A stretch of DNA of 64,000 nt, taken from assembly GCA_029582155.1 (NCBI GenBank), contig CM055905.1, forward strand, positions 2,271,920-2,335,919, given 5' to 3'. The stretch comes from Panopea generosa (Eukaryota > Mollusca > Bivalvia > Adapedonta > Hiatellidae). Shown here piece after piece: positions 1 to 10,639 of the stretch (position 1 is its first letter; the number at the start of each line of letters is the position of its first letter). Both the position numbers and the translations under genes were made by a program. A model generated the notes under the pieces. The model was not told the DNA's origin, did no database searches, and saw only the letters and a list, made by a program, of their open reading frames with translations.

Positions 1-269
1 CGGCGTAACAATAATAAATAGACAAAGTTGGGAATATATGACGAAATTAACTTGAAGAGTAATCGTCGAAGTAAATTTTGTGGCTAAACTTATAGCCTAC
101 ATAAATAATGGGTATATATATACCAATGTGTATATACTGAAAGTATCGTATAGATCAGTTTGCTTAAGGCAAACATGTGTATAAGACAACAGATGGGGGT
201 ATTTGATAAAAAAATATAAGCGCACTGATGATATTTCGACCAGTATGTTATAGGTAATCAGTCAACATT
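1..269. other. Intergenic, nothing recognised
   Basis: AT-rich sequence with no open frame, repeat or RNA signature that I can support. It precedes the first copy of the ~300-bp repeat. Confidence 0.5.
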
Positions 270-905
270 GAGGTTTTAGTTTTAACTCCTCATTTAAATG
301 AGTTAACTTTACACTTCTAATGCATTGACTTTAGAAACAAGGAGCCAACAAAAAGTGGTTGAAGAGTTACAAAACATGACACATTATTTTAAACTTATTT
401 GATAACATTAAATAGCGTTACTAAAACGAAATGTATACAATCAACAAAATAAAATGTGATGTGCACATCCTATGCCCATATAAAACGTTCGCGGTAACTC
501 GGAGTATACTAGTATGTAACACTCGTGTCTTTCAAATTTAACTCTTACGTGCCTCCTTAAATCTCACTGAGGATTTAGTTTTAACTCCTCATTTAAATGA
601 GTTAACTCTACACTTCTAATACATAGACTTTAGAAACAAGGAGCCAACAAAAAGTGGTTGAAGATTTACACAACGTAACACATTATTTAAACTTATTTGA
701 TAACATTAAATAGCGTTTCTAAAGCGAAATGTATGCAACCAACAAAATAAAATGTGATGTGCACATTCTATGTCCATATAAAAAGTTCGCGGTAACTCGG
801 AGTATACTAGTATATAACACTCATGTCTTTTAAATTTAACTCTTGCGTGCCTCCTCAAACCTCACCGAGGATTTAGTTTAACTCCTTATTTAAATGAGTT
901 AACTC
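270..905 (+). repeat. Two tandem ~300-bp units plus a partial third
   Basis: Unit 1 starts near 270 and unit 2 near 568. A partial third unit (about 868-905) runs into the C2H2 ORF leader. Each unit starts with a GAGG..TTTAGTTTTAACTCC motif and contains the perfect 14-bp palindrome CTCATTTAAATGAG. Unit 2 and the third start lie inside the left arm of the long inverted repeat (from about 546); unit 1 lies outside it. The right arm has only one full unit (about 3850-4206), so the left end carries one extra copy. This looks like subterminal repeat amplification at the end of a mobile element. Period and similarity are by eye. Confidence 0.8.
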
Positions 906-992
906 CTCCCTGGTCATGCCAATACTTTATATATATATATAAGGAATTAATTAAAAGTGAACAAATCATTCAGTAGTTTGCTGTCGCCGAGG

Positions 993-1540
993 ATGTTCGC
1001 CTGTGATCTTTGTAAAAAGGAGTATAAACGTAAAGATAATATGCTTTGGCACAAGAAAATAATACACGGAGACGAAAGTTCCGAGGAAGAGCTGCAGAAA
1101 GAAGAACTTACCGACGAATCTAATACCGACGATTCAGATATAGAATCAGACTCGGATGAAAAGGAAGAAACAATAGACCCTTGGTACGACATGGTTGATT
1201 ATGCATTTAAATCGCTTCAGCACAAATTCGTCAAAATAACATCAGCTTTTGTGACGACGATGAACTGAATGAAAAGCAAGCAAGAAAAAAGGCATTCAAC
1301 GAACTATTGCCGAAATACAGAAAGCTTCTTATCGATAAATATTTATTCAGGGTTTTATGGTTCGATTCGATAAGAAAAGATACCATTCATACTGCTATCA
1401 AACGGACAGCCAGACAACTGAAAGAAGAAGACGATTTCGAGAGTGAAGAGTCCTGGAAGTACGCAACTAAGAAACGGAAATATCTCTTTGACAAAGTGCT
1501 TAAGGAGTATAATCCGCCTGACATTACCACCAATCGCTAA
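993..1540 (+). pseudogene. C2H2 zinc-finger ORF, left arm (frameshifted)
   Basis: The first ATG is at 993. Just after it a single C2H2 finger is visible (C-x2-C-x12-H-x4-H, motif start MFACDLCKKEYKRKDN), followed by a long Asp/Glu/Ser-rich acidic stretch. The frame closes at 1268 after a net one-base loss near 1250. The C-terminal half resumes in another frame at about 1307-1540, starting LLPKYRKLL, with Trp/Arg/Lys-rich helical sequence. The intact form would be about 180-190 residues. The family resembles short C2H2 proteins that recur in invertebrate genomes next to repeats; I cannot name a function. DNA binding is inferred from the finger only. The right arm carries the same gene with a different lesion. 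Confidence 0.7.
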
Positions 1541-1886
1541 ATTCGGATATAAACATTTGTTATGACGATATTTTCTGTAGGAAAACATAATATTTTTATG
1601 TTATGTTGTTTGTAATTAGTAGTTATAGCATGAGTTGTCTGAGATTATTTGCATATACATATAAAACGTTCAATTACATCCAATAGATTTGATAATAATT
1701 AAATTAAAAAAAAAAAATAAAATTAAATAGCAATAATGTGTATTGTATAATAGTTCATCCATAAGGTAAATTTGTTATCAGCTTTCAAAACACGATACTG
1801 TTCAACCAATATGTGTTACATTCAAATAAAGAGTAAAAAACTTCAGCACATGTTAGTTGAAATGAAAATTCCTGTTGTTTATGCAG

Positions 1887-2793
1887 AGAGAGAGATGGAC
1901 AGACGAACAACGGAAAAGCAGACAGATTGGTTAGATCTTTCATATGACTTTGGTTTCGTTAATATTCGTACACGCAAACATAACGTGTTTTAGTAATCCA
2001 GGGCGGATACAAACCATTATTAAGTATTTGTGTTATTTCATTGTAAGGTAGGTTAGTGTTATACTTCTGTCGATATATTCGTAGCGGTAACACGACCTTC
2101 CTGACTAGCACAATTTAACATAATGCCGATTAGTTTTATAACGATTTTATTCCGCCATGCGATTGCAACATTATAATATTGCATGCAACTTTAAGCAAGC
2201 AATTGATATCAACTTCATATTATTCATGTGTTTGTAATTCTAAAACTTGAAGTTGTGTTCTTATAACTGTTTAAAGGTGTCAAGCATACCCATGGTGTCG
2301 GGGTAACATTATATTTGTATGAAAGTTTCATTTGTAGAGACCAATACATGTACAAGTTAAGTACTGGCAGCACAGATAAACAGACAAATAGACAACTGAG
2401 ATAGGGAGAAAGGAGTGAAACAGTTATAGTTGGATAAATTCATACTACAATAACTGGTTGGAATACCATTATCGATTCCTCTAAATGTAAATAACATACG
2501 CTTCTTAACTAATTCGTTTTTATTTTTTATTTTTTTTGTGAATAACACTGCTTGTTTAATAACGATGATGACAACACTATAATATTGTTACACAAAGCTA
2601 ACTATCATTTCATTCAAACTTGATGTTATATTCCTTTAATTGATGCGCTACTCTGATCCACGAAAGTTTAAGATGTGTTTATAAGTAATGTATGGTATTG
2701 TAATGTATGGTGTGCATGTTACTTTAATATACTGTATACTTATTTTTTTACTATAGAAGTATTAAAAGAGAAAGAGGAAAAGTCATCTGAGCG

Positions 2794-2844
<51 letters not shown>

Positions 2845-2856
2845 ATTGATAGAGCA
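1887..2856. other. Spacer of the inverted repeat; no gene
   Basis: About 970 bp separate the two arms. The short frames inside do not resemble any protein. A (GA)n microsatellite at about 2797-2837 followed by eight G residues borders the right arm, and a shorter GA run borders the left arm. Confidence 0.5.
2797..2837 (+). repeat. (GA)n microsatellite
   Basis: Uninterrupted GA dinucleotides next to a G-run at the inner edge of the right inverted-repeat arm. Confidence 0.9.
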
Positions 2857-3203
2857 CTGCATAAACAACAGGAATTTTCATTTCAACTAACATGTGCTGA
2901 AGTTTTTTACTCTTTATTTGAATGTAACACATATTGATTGAACAGTATCGTGTTTTGAAAGCTGATAACAAATTTACCTTATGAATGAACTATTATACAA
3001 TACACATTATTGCTATTTTATTTTATTTTTTTTTTTTTAATTTAATTATTATCAAATCTATTGGATGTAATTGAACGTTTTATATGTATATGCAAATAAT
3101 CTCAGACAACTCATGCTATAACTACTAATTACAAACAACATAACATAAAAATATTATGTTTTCCTACAGAAAATATCGTCATAACAAATGTTTATATCCG
3201 AAT

Positions 3204-3752
3204 TTAGCGATTGGTGGTAATGTCAGGCGGATTATACTCCTTAAGCACTTTGTCAAAGAGATATTTCCGTTTCTTAGTTGCGTACTTCCAGGACTCTTCA
3301 CTCTCGAAATCGTCTTCTTCTTTCAGTTGTCTGGCTGTCCGTTTGGTAGCAGTATGAATGGTATCTTTTCTTATCGAATCGAACCATAACACCCTGAATA
3401 AATATTTATCGATAAGAAGCTTTCTGTATTTCGGCAATAGTTCGTTGAATGCCTTTTTTCTTGCTTACTTTTCATTCAGTTCATCGTCGTTCAAAAAAGC
3501 TGATGCTATTTTGACGAATTCGTGCTGAAGCGATTTAAATGCATAGTCAACCATGTCGTACCAAGGGTCTATTGTTTCTTCCTTTTCATCCGAGTCTGAT
3601 TCTATATTTGAATCGTCGGTATTAGATTCGTCAGTAAGTTCTTCTTTCTGCAGCTCTTCCTCGGAACTTTCGTCTCCGTGTATTATTTTCTTGTGCCAAA
3701 GCATATTATCTTTACGTTTATACTCCTTTTTACAAAGATCACAGGCGAACAT
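3204..3752 (-). pseudogene. C2H2 zinc-finger ORF, right arm (in-frame stop)
   Basis: This is the reverse-complement copy of the ORF at 993-1540. The start ATG is at 3752 (minus). The frame that is broken in the left arm stays open here, but a TAA lies at about 3465-3467 where the left arm has CAA (Gln). The C-terminal half then continues in the same frame down to 3204. Apart from the two lesions the predicted proteins differ at only a few residues (for example Asp to Asn in the acidic stretch, Ile to Thr in the C-terminal half). The two arms are therefore recent relatives that decayed independently, or were homogenised imperfectly. Confidence 0.7.
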
Positions 3753-4206
3753 CCTCGGCGACAGCAAACTACTGAATGATTTGTTCACTTTTAATTAATT
3801 CCTTATATATATATATATATATAAAGTATTGGCATGACCAGGGAGGAGTTAACTCATTTAAATAAGGAGTTAAACTAAATCCTCGGTGAGGTTTGAGGAG
3901 GCACGCAAGTGTTAAATTTAAAAGACATGAGTGTTATATACTAGTATACTCCGAGTTACCGCGAACTTTTTATATGGACATATAATGTGCACATCACATT
4001 TTATTTTGTTGGTTGCATACATTTCGCTTTAGAAACGCTATTTAATGTTATCAAATAAGTTTAAATAATGTGTTACGTTGTGTAAATCTTCAACCACTTT
4101 TTGTTGGCTCCTTGTTTCTAAAGTCTATGTATTAGAAGTGTAGAGTTAACTCATTTAAATGAGGAGTTAAAACTAAATCCTCAGTGAGATTTAAGGAGGC
4201 ACGTAA

Positions 4207-4630
4207 AAAACTGAGCTCGTGCACTCGTTCGTTCGTTTTTGTGCCATGTTTAGAAAATATTTAGAAAGTTGAACAACTTCGCAACTGTTCCTCTTTCTTT
4301 ATTCAAATACGCGCTAACAACCTAATGACTAATCAAATGAAAGAAAAGTAAAGTAACCTACGAAGTAGAAATAAAAGCCGATACTCGCTCGGCCGTTTCC
4401 GTACGCGATCGTTCGCCTTCGACGATTATCGGTTTTCTTCGTATTCGGTTTGCCCCAAAAATGTGGCATTTTATCTAGGTCAAACCTGGTTATTTTCTCT
4501 CCTAATATACTACTTGCAGCACGAAACATGACCCGTATAAAACTCGAAGACAAACACATTCTTGTCACTCTTATACCACAACCAAATTAACCGGTGTAAG
4601 ATTTGCAAATTATTCAATTGGACTGGTCAA
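4207..4630. other. Unassigned stretch between two elements
   Basis: A 79-codon minus frame at 4329-4568 is open but shows no domain or conserved composition. I see no RNA gene or repeat. It may be the 5' flank of the Tc1-like remnant. Confidence 0.35.
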
Positions 4631-4633
4631 TGA

Positions 4634-5343
4634 ATGACGTTGGATCGAAGTCAATTGGCCAGCGGAATGTTGAATGTTGGCATGACGGCAAGAGAAATTG
4701 CTAAACAATATAATGTTAGTGAATCAATCAATAGTTGTCTAAAGACTCGATATTAGTTTACAGGAACGTTAAAGATTGGCCATGTTCAGGCAGACCACGA
4801 AAAACAACGCTGTTAGAATACCGCTATATTGTTGTGACGTCAAGGCGGAACTGATTTAAGTCGAGTCATAGGTCGGCTGTCAATGTCAGGAATGCAACCG
4901 GCACAAGAGTTTGTGACAGAACCGTCCGTAATAGACTACGCGCTGTTCGACTTCATGGTCGTCGTCCTTACGTTGGCGCAGTTTTTCCATCAGGATAACG
5001 CCCGTCCTCACACTGCTGGACCTACACAGGATGTTCTCGGGCGTAATTATGTTGCCGTCCTCACACTGCTGGACATACACAGGATGTTCTCGGGCGCAAT
5101 TATGTTGCCGTCCTCACTTGGCCATCCAAATCACCAGATCTTTCGCTCATTGCACACAAGTGTATCCATCTTGGACGTAAGATAAGATAACATAATGACA
5201 TCAACAACGTACGTAACCTTAAGCGAGCGTTGAACGAAGAATGTCGCAGAACTCATTTACAAGTTGTTAGGAAGCTTATTAACAGCACGAGACTAAGATG
5301 TGAGGCTGTAATCGCTCGTTACGGGGGACATACTCGATATTAA
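4634..5343 (+). pseudogene. Tc1/mariner-type transposase remnant
   Basis: From ATG 4634 the frame reads an N-terminal helix-turn-helix typical of Tc1 transposases (GMTAREIAKQYNVSES) and stops at a TAG near 4753. The next block has the second DNA-binding motif (CSGRPRKTT, about 4785-4811). The catalytic-core block FHQDNARPHTA lies near 4986-5018. The C-terminal tail, ending in a frame with ARYGGHTRY, terminates at TAA 5341-5343. The gene is broken by stops, frameshifts and an internal ~54-bp tandem duplication of the core region (about 5000-5110). A full-length Tc1 transposase is about 340 residues, so much of the catalytic domain is missing. I could not identify terminal inverted repeats. Confidence 0.8.
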
Positions 5344-6520
5344 CATGTTTGTGAGTTTCAGTTTGACCTCCTACCATATTCAATGTGATGAATATCAGAT
5401 GAAATAAAGTTTGTTTTCATTAAAATGGTTGAATTTTAAATGGAATTAAATGATTCAAGATGTGAGTACCTATGTTTCTGTTCAATTTTATAAAAATATT
5501 CAAAACAAGAATAAATTATACCAAATTGCTAAACTTTTTCTTTCAGTTTATAAAATGATAAAAGACACAAGGGTTGAATCTTCACATCTGATCATTTCCA
5601 CCACACACTTTTCATACAACAATTTTTTATCTATTCAACCAATTTTCACGTAGTTTTCGATACATACTGATCTGAAATACATAATATTTACCAAACATGA
5701 ACAATACTATGTATTGATGTATCTTTGTCACAAAATAAATTCAATTTGTTTCACTTTTCTTCAGTTTAGTAATTTAGAGCAGCAAATCCAGTCGTACTTG
5801 ATGCGCCCCATCCCCCCCCCCCACCCCCTATTCAAAGGAATGCAAATATTTCACTGAATAATAGGTCGATTCTCATTTATCTCATTGGTCAAAAAAGGCG
5901 CAGGTCAATATCAATGACAAAACAGCGTGTTTTATATTTTATAAGACTCGTCTAATTATATGACATATGTTATTTCTCGGTAAGAGACGTTGTTTAATAC
6001 CTCCTGTGGTGTAGTTTAAATGGACTGAGTGCATGTATCTGCTTTAAAAAAAGACAACAATAACACTATGCAGAGTACATGCCGACGTTTGTTTACTTTT
6101 TACTGCTACAAATATTTTTTCTATTCTACGACATATGTAACGATAATTTTGTCGCAACATCGAGTAACTGAATCTTACACAAATATAGTAGTGCTTCACA
6201 GTATAAAAGCCGGAAAAAATCTGGATTTGATCAAAATGAACTAAACAATTAGTAAGCGTGCATAAAATGGATGTTAGTTATTACATGATACATTGACCAT
6301 TCATGTTATTGGTTGTAAATCAGATATTCACACAGCTATCAAGTCAAACCACATGTCTACAAAGTTGAGATTAGAGCAAGCAGACCACTAGCCACATATT
6401 CTGTTCAATATACATCGTATGCTAAATGGACCACCGTATGTGTTTTGGTAAAGTGAACACCGGCCTTTAAATGACAAACAAATATTCATACCGATAATAT
6501 GTAATTCAGAATCAGAACCT
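5344..6520. other. Intergenic, no gene seen
   Basis: AT-rich DNA with short open frames at 5450-5653 and 6029-6244 that lack any recognisable motif. A C-rich run at about 5808-5827 is the only compositional feature. Confidence 0.5.
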
Positions 6521-6534
6521 GAGAAGAGAGAGAG

Positions 6535-6590
<56 letters not shown>
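6521..6590 (+). repeat. (GA)n microsatellite
   Basis: About 70 bp of GA repeats with one A-rich interruption near 6535-6540. Confidence 0.9.
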
Positions 6591-6593
<3 letters not shown>

Positions 6594-7723
6594 AATAAAC
6601 AAAAAAGAAGTAAGTGAGATATATCTTGAAATGTGATATGTACAAAAAAAAGCATAATCAAGTTAATAAACACACCTATTTATATAATATATTGCCTGTC
6701 CCATATCGTTGACCGCATTGTGTGCAAGTATTTAGGTGACAACTATGTATATTTTGTGTACCTTCATAATATTCAATTTGAGAAGGTGATAGAAACCATA
6801 GACCATTATATTGGGGGAATACAAAGACAAGACTCGCAATCAACCTGCTGAATGACACGACTTCAGTGACAGAATTCACCGAAATTGTTTTAGAATATGT
6901 AAAAAGAAACCAACATATACACAATATACCAATAAACGTAATACAGTCAAATATATTAAAGATTTAGCAAGTTAATACTTATGAACAATAATAATCAATT
7001 CCTCTTTGGGGATCATATTAACATATATAGTATGTCATGTCTTGGTGCAAATAGCAATTTAACAATTATTCTGAACTAAATCATGGCTATTTCATAGTTT
7101 TGTGTTTTTCTTCGAACGTTTTGCAGGCCCTTATCATTTGTAACTTGTTCTTTTTTGTGTTTTTGTCCTTTACACATGGCAGTATTTCTGTTAATTTCGA
7201 ATGATCACTAGCTTGTAGATCCAAGATGTGCCTGGCGTTAGCACTGGTGTACATTGTTCTTTTGGAGCCTCCTTATCTCCCATCTTTGGGTTGGGCGTTT
7301 CTGGCTGATCATAGTGTGTATCATGGCAGAGAACTACAGGATTTATCATTCTGCTTGCACACAGAATTACAGTATATTGGAATCAGCTTTGGCATGATTA
7401 AGGCCATATGCTTTGCTAAACAAAATTAAATCCCTTCTAAGAAATGTCCATTTGACAAGAATACAATGGCAGATTCCAGTTCACTGAGAGAACATTTTTA
7501 CATCACTCTTGTCACAATATTATTTCTGGACCGACCATTTCACATTTGTTTTTGCTTTTCTGTAATATCTGCTTCCGTCTCTTAAGCAAAGACACAGTTG
7601 CATTCTTTCTTAAAGTGATTTGATGACAAAGGTATGTATTTGGATGTTATCTAATTAAATAATGCATGTACAACAATCAAATTATCTTCACACGATTCAA
7701 AAAGGTTGTTCCACTTTCAGTAA
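6591..7723. other. Intergenic; possible decayed tail of the helicase element
   Basis: No intact frame. On the minus strand around 7100-7240 there are protein-like stretches interrupted by stops, which may be the 3' end of the PIF1-like element that begins near 9110. I cannot assign a domain. Confidence 0.3.
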
Positions 7724-9110
7724 TTACAGCAGACACAAAGTTATATATGTTTTCCCATACGAATTAAGATTGTTCAGTGTTTCAAACTGCCTGTTGTTCT
7801 TGTCAAGATCAAGGAAAAATTCAAAATATGGATCAATGATGTTTCTTAGTCCCTGGCATAAATTTTGTTTTCGTTTAATTTCAATAAGGGAAGGTGAATG
7901 AGCAGTACTTTCAGAGATTTCTTCGTCAGTTACATTCAAATTTTGTAATAGCCTTACTTATTTGTCCATTAAATTTATTTGAGATGTAGACGTGCTTTTA
8001 TATAAATCTATTTTCACATATTTCTTCTTGTTTTGCTTCAACGTAGCAATGCAGCAACCGGCAATATATCTTATTTTACCTTTTTCGGCTTCCGAATTTC
8101 GGTAACTCTTCTTTCCAACAGTGCATCTTCCTTGGTCTTTTGCACAATTGACCGTGTTGCTTGCACTATAACCTTTTTCCTACCTCCCCTACAATGCTAA
8201 AAACAGCTCGAAAGTGACGACTTGATATATCAGTTCTTGAAAACATGTTGGCAACCATAATTTTATATTTTTCGGTGGATAAGAACAGAACAACTGTTTT
8301 GTAAAACTTCGTCATGTGCTGGTTTTCTACAGTTACTTGTTCACTCGAAACATGTTTTTTAACTCATTGTTAAGCTCTTTCCATATCCTTTTGGCAAATA
8401 GGTTGGTATCATCTATATGTGTCAGAAATATACTGTAAATCAGTATTGAGTGTAATCTGATTGTCATATTGCCAATTTTGTAAACAAATTTGTAGGGAAT
8501 TTAATTGGGTAAGTCTTCTAATTCGCCATATGTATTTAACTCATCTATAATTAAATTAGCTAGCTCCTTGTCTCCTACTGTATCAAACGCATCATCTTCA
8601 CATTTTATTTCAAGCAGACATATAGACTGAGAACGGTAAAATTGTTCAATACAATGTGGTGTTTTTTTTCAAATTGCACTGATCAAAATTAATCACTCTC
8701 AATCCCTCGGTGCTAACTGCACGACCAACAGCAACTCCTAATTGACCTGGAAAATTCACGTTTCTACAGTCTATTTCCACATTTTAAAGTGTTAACCCCT
8801 GTGCTTTATGAACTGTAAATGCAAAAACCAAGCTTAATAGGTATGTGTTGCCTTGTTGCTACATCAATTAATAACTTTGAATTTCAACCGTCATACATAA
8901 ACTTTCAAACAACACAATAACAAAGTCTCCCTTCATTTCTTTTACAGTTCCTTTACTGCCATTCACCAATTTATAACTTCAATTCACTATCAGGATGACA
9001 GGGGCGTTTAATTTAAATTATGAATTTGGAGGTCCTCAGTGGTAACCAGCATTTTAGTGTCTCCACTGTCAACACTTTTAAAAACTACAGCATCTCCTGA
9101 AAGCAATTAA
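7724..9110 (-). pseudogene. PIF1-like helicase from a mobile element, decayed
   Basis: Read on the minus strand, 9110-9050 gives LSGDAVVFKSVDSGDT. About 8975-8890 gives KLVNGSKGTVKEM followed by FVIVLFESL. About 8830-8700 gives the conserved SF1B motif AFTVHKAQGLTL, then an in-frame TAA, then NFPGQLGVAVGRAVSTEGLR. These are the C-terminal helicase motifs of PIF1/Helitron-type helicases, where the GRAVSTEG block ends the motor. Further down, about 8640-8510 (DELNTYGELEDLP), about 8085-8030 (KIRYIAGCCIATLKQNKKK) and the open frame 7939-7724 look like a C-terminal extension from the same element. No Walker A exon was found upstream. Several stops make it non-functional. Confidence 0.7.
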
Positions 9111-9235
9111 AATCATTATTAATGTCATAAAAGCTGCGAACTCGTAGCTAAAATCAATAATATACCTTTTATACTACTTTAGATTATTGGAAAGTACCAG
9201 AAGACAAACAAAAATGCCAAAGCTAAAAGCCAACT

Positions 9236-9490
9236 GGTACGGTCAGAAAGTGCGAGTACTTGTCAACAGCTTGGTACGGTCAGAAAGTGCGAGAACTTGT
9301 CGACAGCTTGGTACGGTCAGAAAGTGCGAGTACTTGTCAACAGCTTGGTACGGTCAGAAAGTGCGAGAACTTGTCGACAGCTTGGTACGGTCAGAAAGTG
9401 CGAGTACTTGTCAACAGCTTGGTACGATCAGAAAGTGCGAGTACTTGTCGACAGCTTGGTACGATCAGAAAGTGCGAGTACTTGTCGACG
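9236..9490 (+). repeat. 37-bp tandem repeat, seven copies
   Basis: Copies start at 9236, 9273, 9310, 9347, 9384, 9421 and 9458, each beginning GGTACGGTCAGAAAGTGCGA or a one-base variant. Two unit types differ at AGTACTTGTCAAC versus AGAACTTGTCGAC; the early copies alternate, which implies a 74-bp higher-order unit. The period is not a multiple of three and no frame meets a stop, so all three plus frames give long repetitive peptides; these are not evidence of a gene. Confidence 0.95.
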
Positions 9491-9499
9491 GTAACATTT

Positions 9500-9915
9500 A
9501 TAAGCAGATCGTCACTGAGACAAATTTTAAAAAGTCACTGAGGAAGACAAGGTTTTACTTGGAATGGCATTTCTTGTATCTAAGGTAATTACTTTCTTTT
9601 GAAAAAGAATCTGGGCCGTCGTTTATATTCGACATAAGTATGCTATTAATAATTTACATTGATCCAAACGTGTATGCATTAGCATGTATAATATGATTCA
9701 TTAGCGCTTACAAGTTTTAGTTTTGAATCTCAATGTATATTGTTATCATTCATTGACATCAATCCAAATTTGAATCCGAATTGTATATCTTAACAATCGG
9801 ATCCTCGTTTTATACAGTACTCATCTACTACACATTGGTGGTCAGGTCATCAACCCCGATTAACTCTTAGCGTGAGCGTTATAATAAATGCAAGATGGCC
9901 TTTCTGAAGATCGCA
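9500..9915. other. Intergenic, nothing recognised
   Basis: Unique-looking AT-rich sequence between the 37-bp array and the Harbinger fragment. No motif seen. Confidence 0.4.
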
Positions 9916-10084
9916 TCATTTAATTTGATTATCTGATGACAAGATTGTTTCTATGTATAAATTTCGTGAAGCAGTTTTTGGAGGATATTTTATCTGTAGA
10001 CCTTTGTAAGTCGACAATGAGGAATAAGGCATTGACTGGAAGGGAGCAACTTCTGTTTTGCTAGAGATATTATGCATATATTGG

Positions 10085-10379
10085 GAGTTAATTGAGGAGT
10101 AATTGGTGACACGATTGGTTTTAATAAGGGAACAGTAAGTAGAAAGACATCCAGGGTGACAGAGGCAAACAACACCCACCCGCATGATTTTATCTGTTGG
10201 CCATCAGACCCTACTGAGAAAGATAAAAATCGCGAAAGTTTCTTCAAGTTGGGAAGTTTTTCGAATGTGATAGGGGTCATAGATCACACCAGAATCATAG
10301 CATCTCAACAACACAAGGCGCCATATGAACAGAAAAGGTTTACACAGCGTAGCAGTTCAAGCGACATGTGATCATGAAG
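10085..10379 (+). pseudogene. PIF/Harbinger (HARBI1-like) transposase fragment
   Basis: The plus frame reads GDTIGFNKGTVSRKTSRVTE (helix-turn-helix region, from about 10105). It continues through FFKLGSFSNVIGVIDHTRI (about 10240-10300), the start of the DDE nuclease domain where the first catalytic Asp sits in the VIGxIDxT block. A frameshift near 10327-10335 is needed to reach RKGLHSVAVQATCDHEG in the next frame. The sequence then meets AAG|GTATGT at 10378, a good splice donor. HARBI1 proteins are about 350 residues; only the middle third is visible. Degraded N-terminal sequence may reach back to about 9915. No downstream exon was found. Confidence 0.7.
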
Positions 10380-10598
10380 GTATGTTATTCTTGTTCACAT
10401 GCTTTTAACAGTTTTACTGGATCTATTATATCCTTATAAACTCATTTTCGTTTATTGTATAACATGTACTGTAGTTTCGGTTTGCTATCAGAATTGAGAG
10501 CACTTCAAAATGTATTTCCTCTCTCGATTGTTTATCATACTTCGATTATAGTTATTATTAATTTTAATACAAAAACACAACTCCTGCATGTCTGTTTG

Positions 10599-10600
<2 letters not shown>

Positions 10601-10632
<32 letters not shown>
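10601..10632 (+). repeat. (CT)n microsatellite
   Basis: Simple CT dinucleotide run. Confidence 0.9.
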
Positions 10633-10636
<4 letters not shown>

Positions 10637-10639
10637 TCA

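Larger units (their letters stand above)
546..4206. mobile_element. Long inverted-repeat element with a C2H2 zinc-finger ORF in each arm
   Basis: The left arm (546-1886) is repeated almost exactly as reverse complement in the right arm (2857-4206). The outer ends share TTACGTGCCTCC and the inner ends share GTTTATGCAG. Each arm carries the ~300-bp terminal unit, a TA-rich stretch, a small zinc-finger ORF and an A/T-rich tail. The ~970-bp spacer (1887-2856) has no recognisable gene and is bordered on both sides by GA runs. The form fits a foldback-type DNA element or a palindromic duplication of a one-ORF element. No transposase is present, so it cannot be autonomous as seen. No target-site duplication was identified, because the left side carries an extra repeat copy. 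Confidence 0.75.

Noticed and set aside
4329-4568. 79-codon minus frame between two elements
   Set aside because: No recognisable family; length is compatible with chance in this region.
9187-9588. 133-codon frame with WYGQKVRVLV repeats
   Set aside because: All three frames are open because the 37-bp unit lacks stops; no protein family resembles it.
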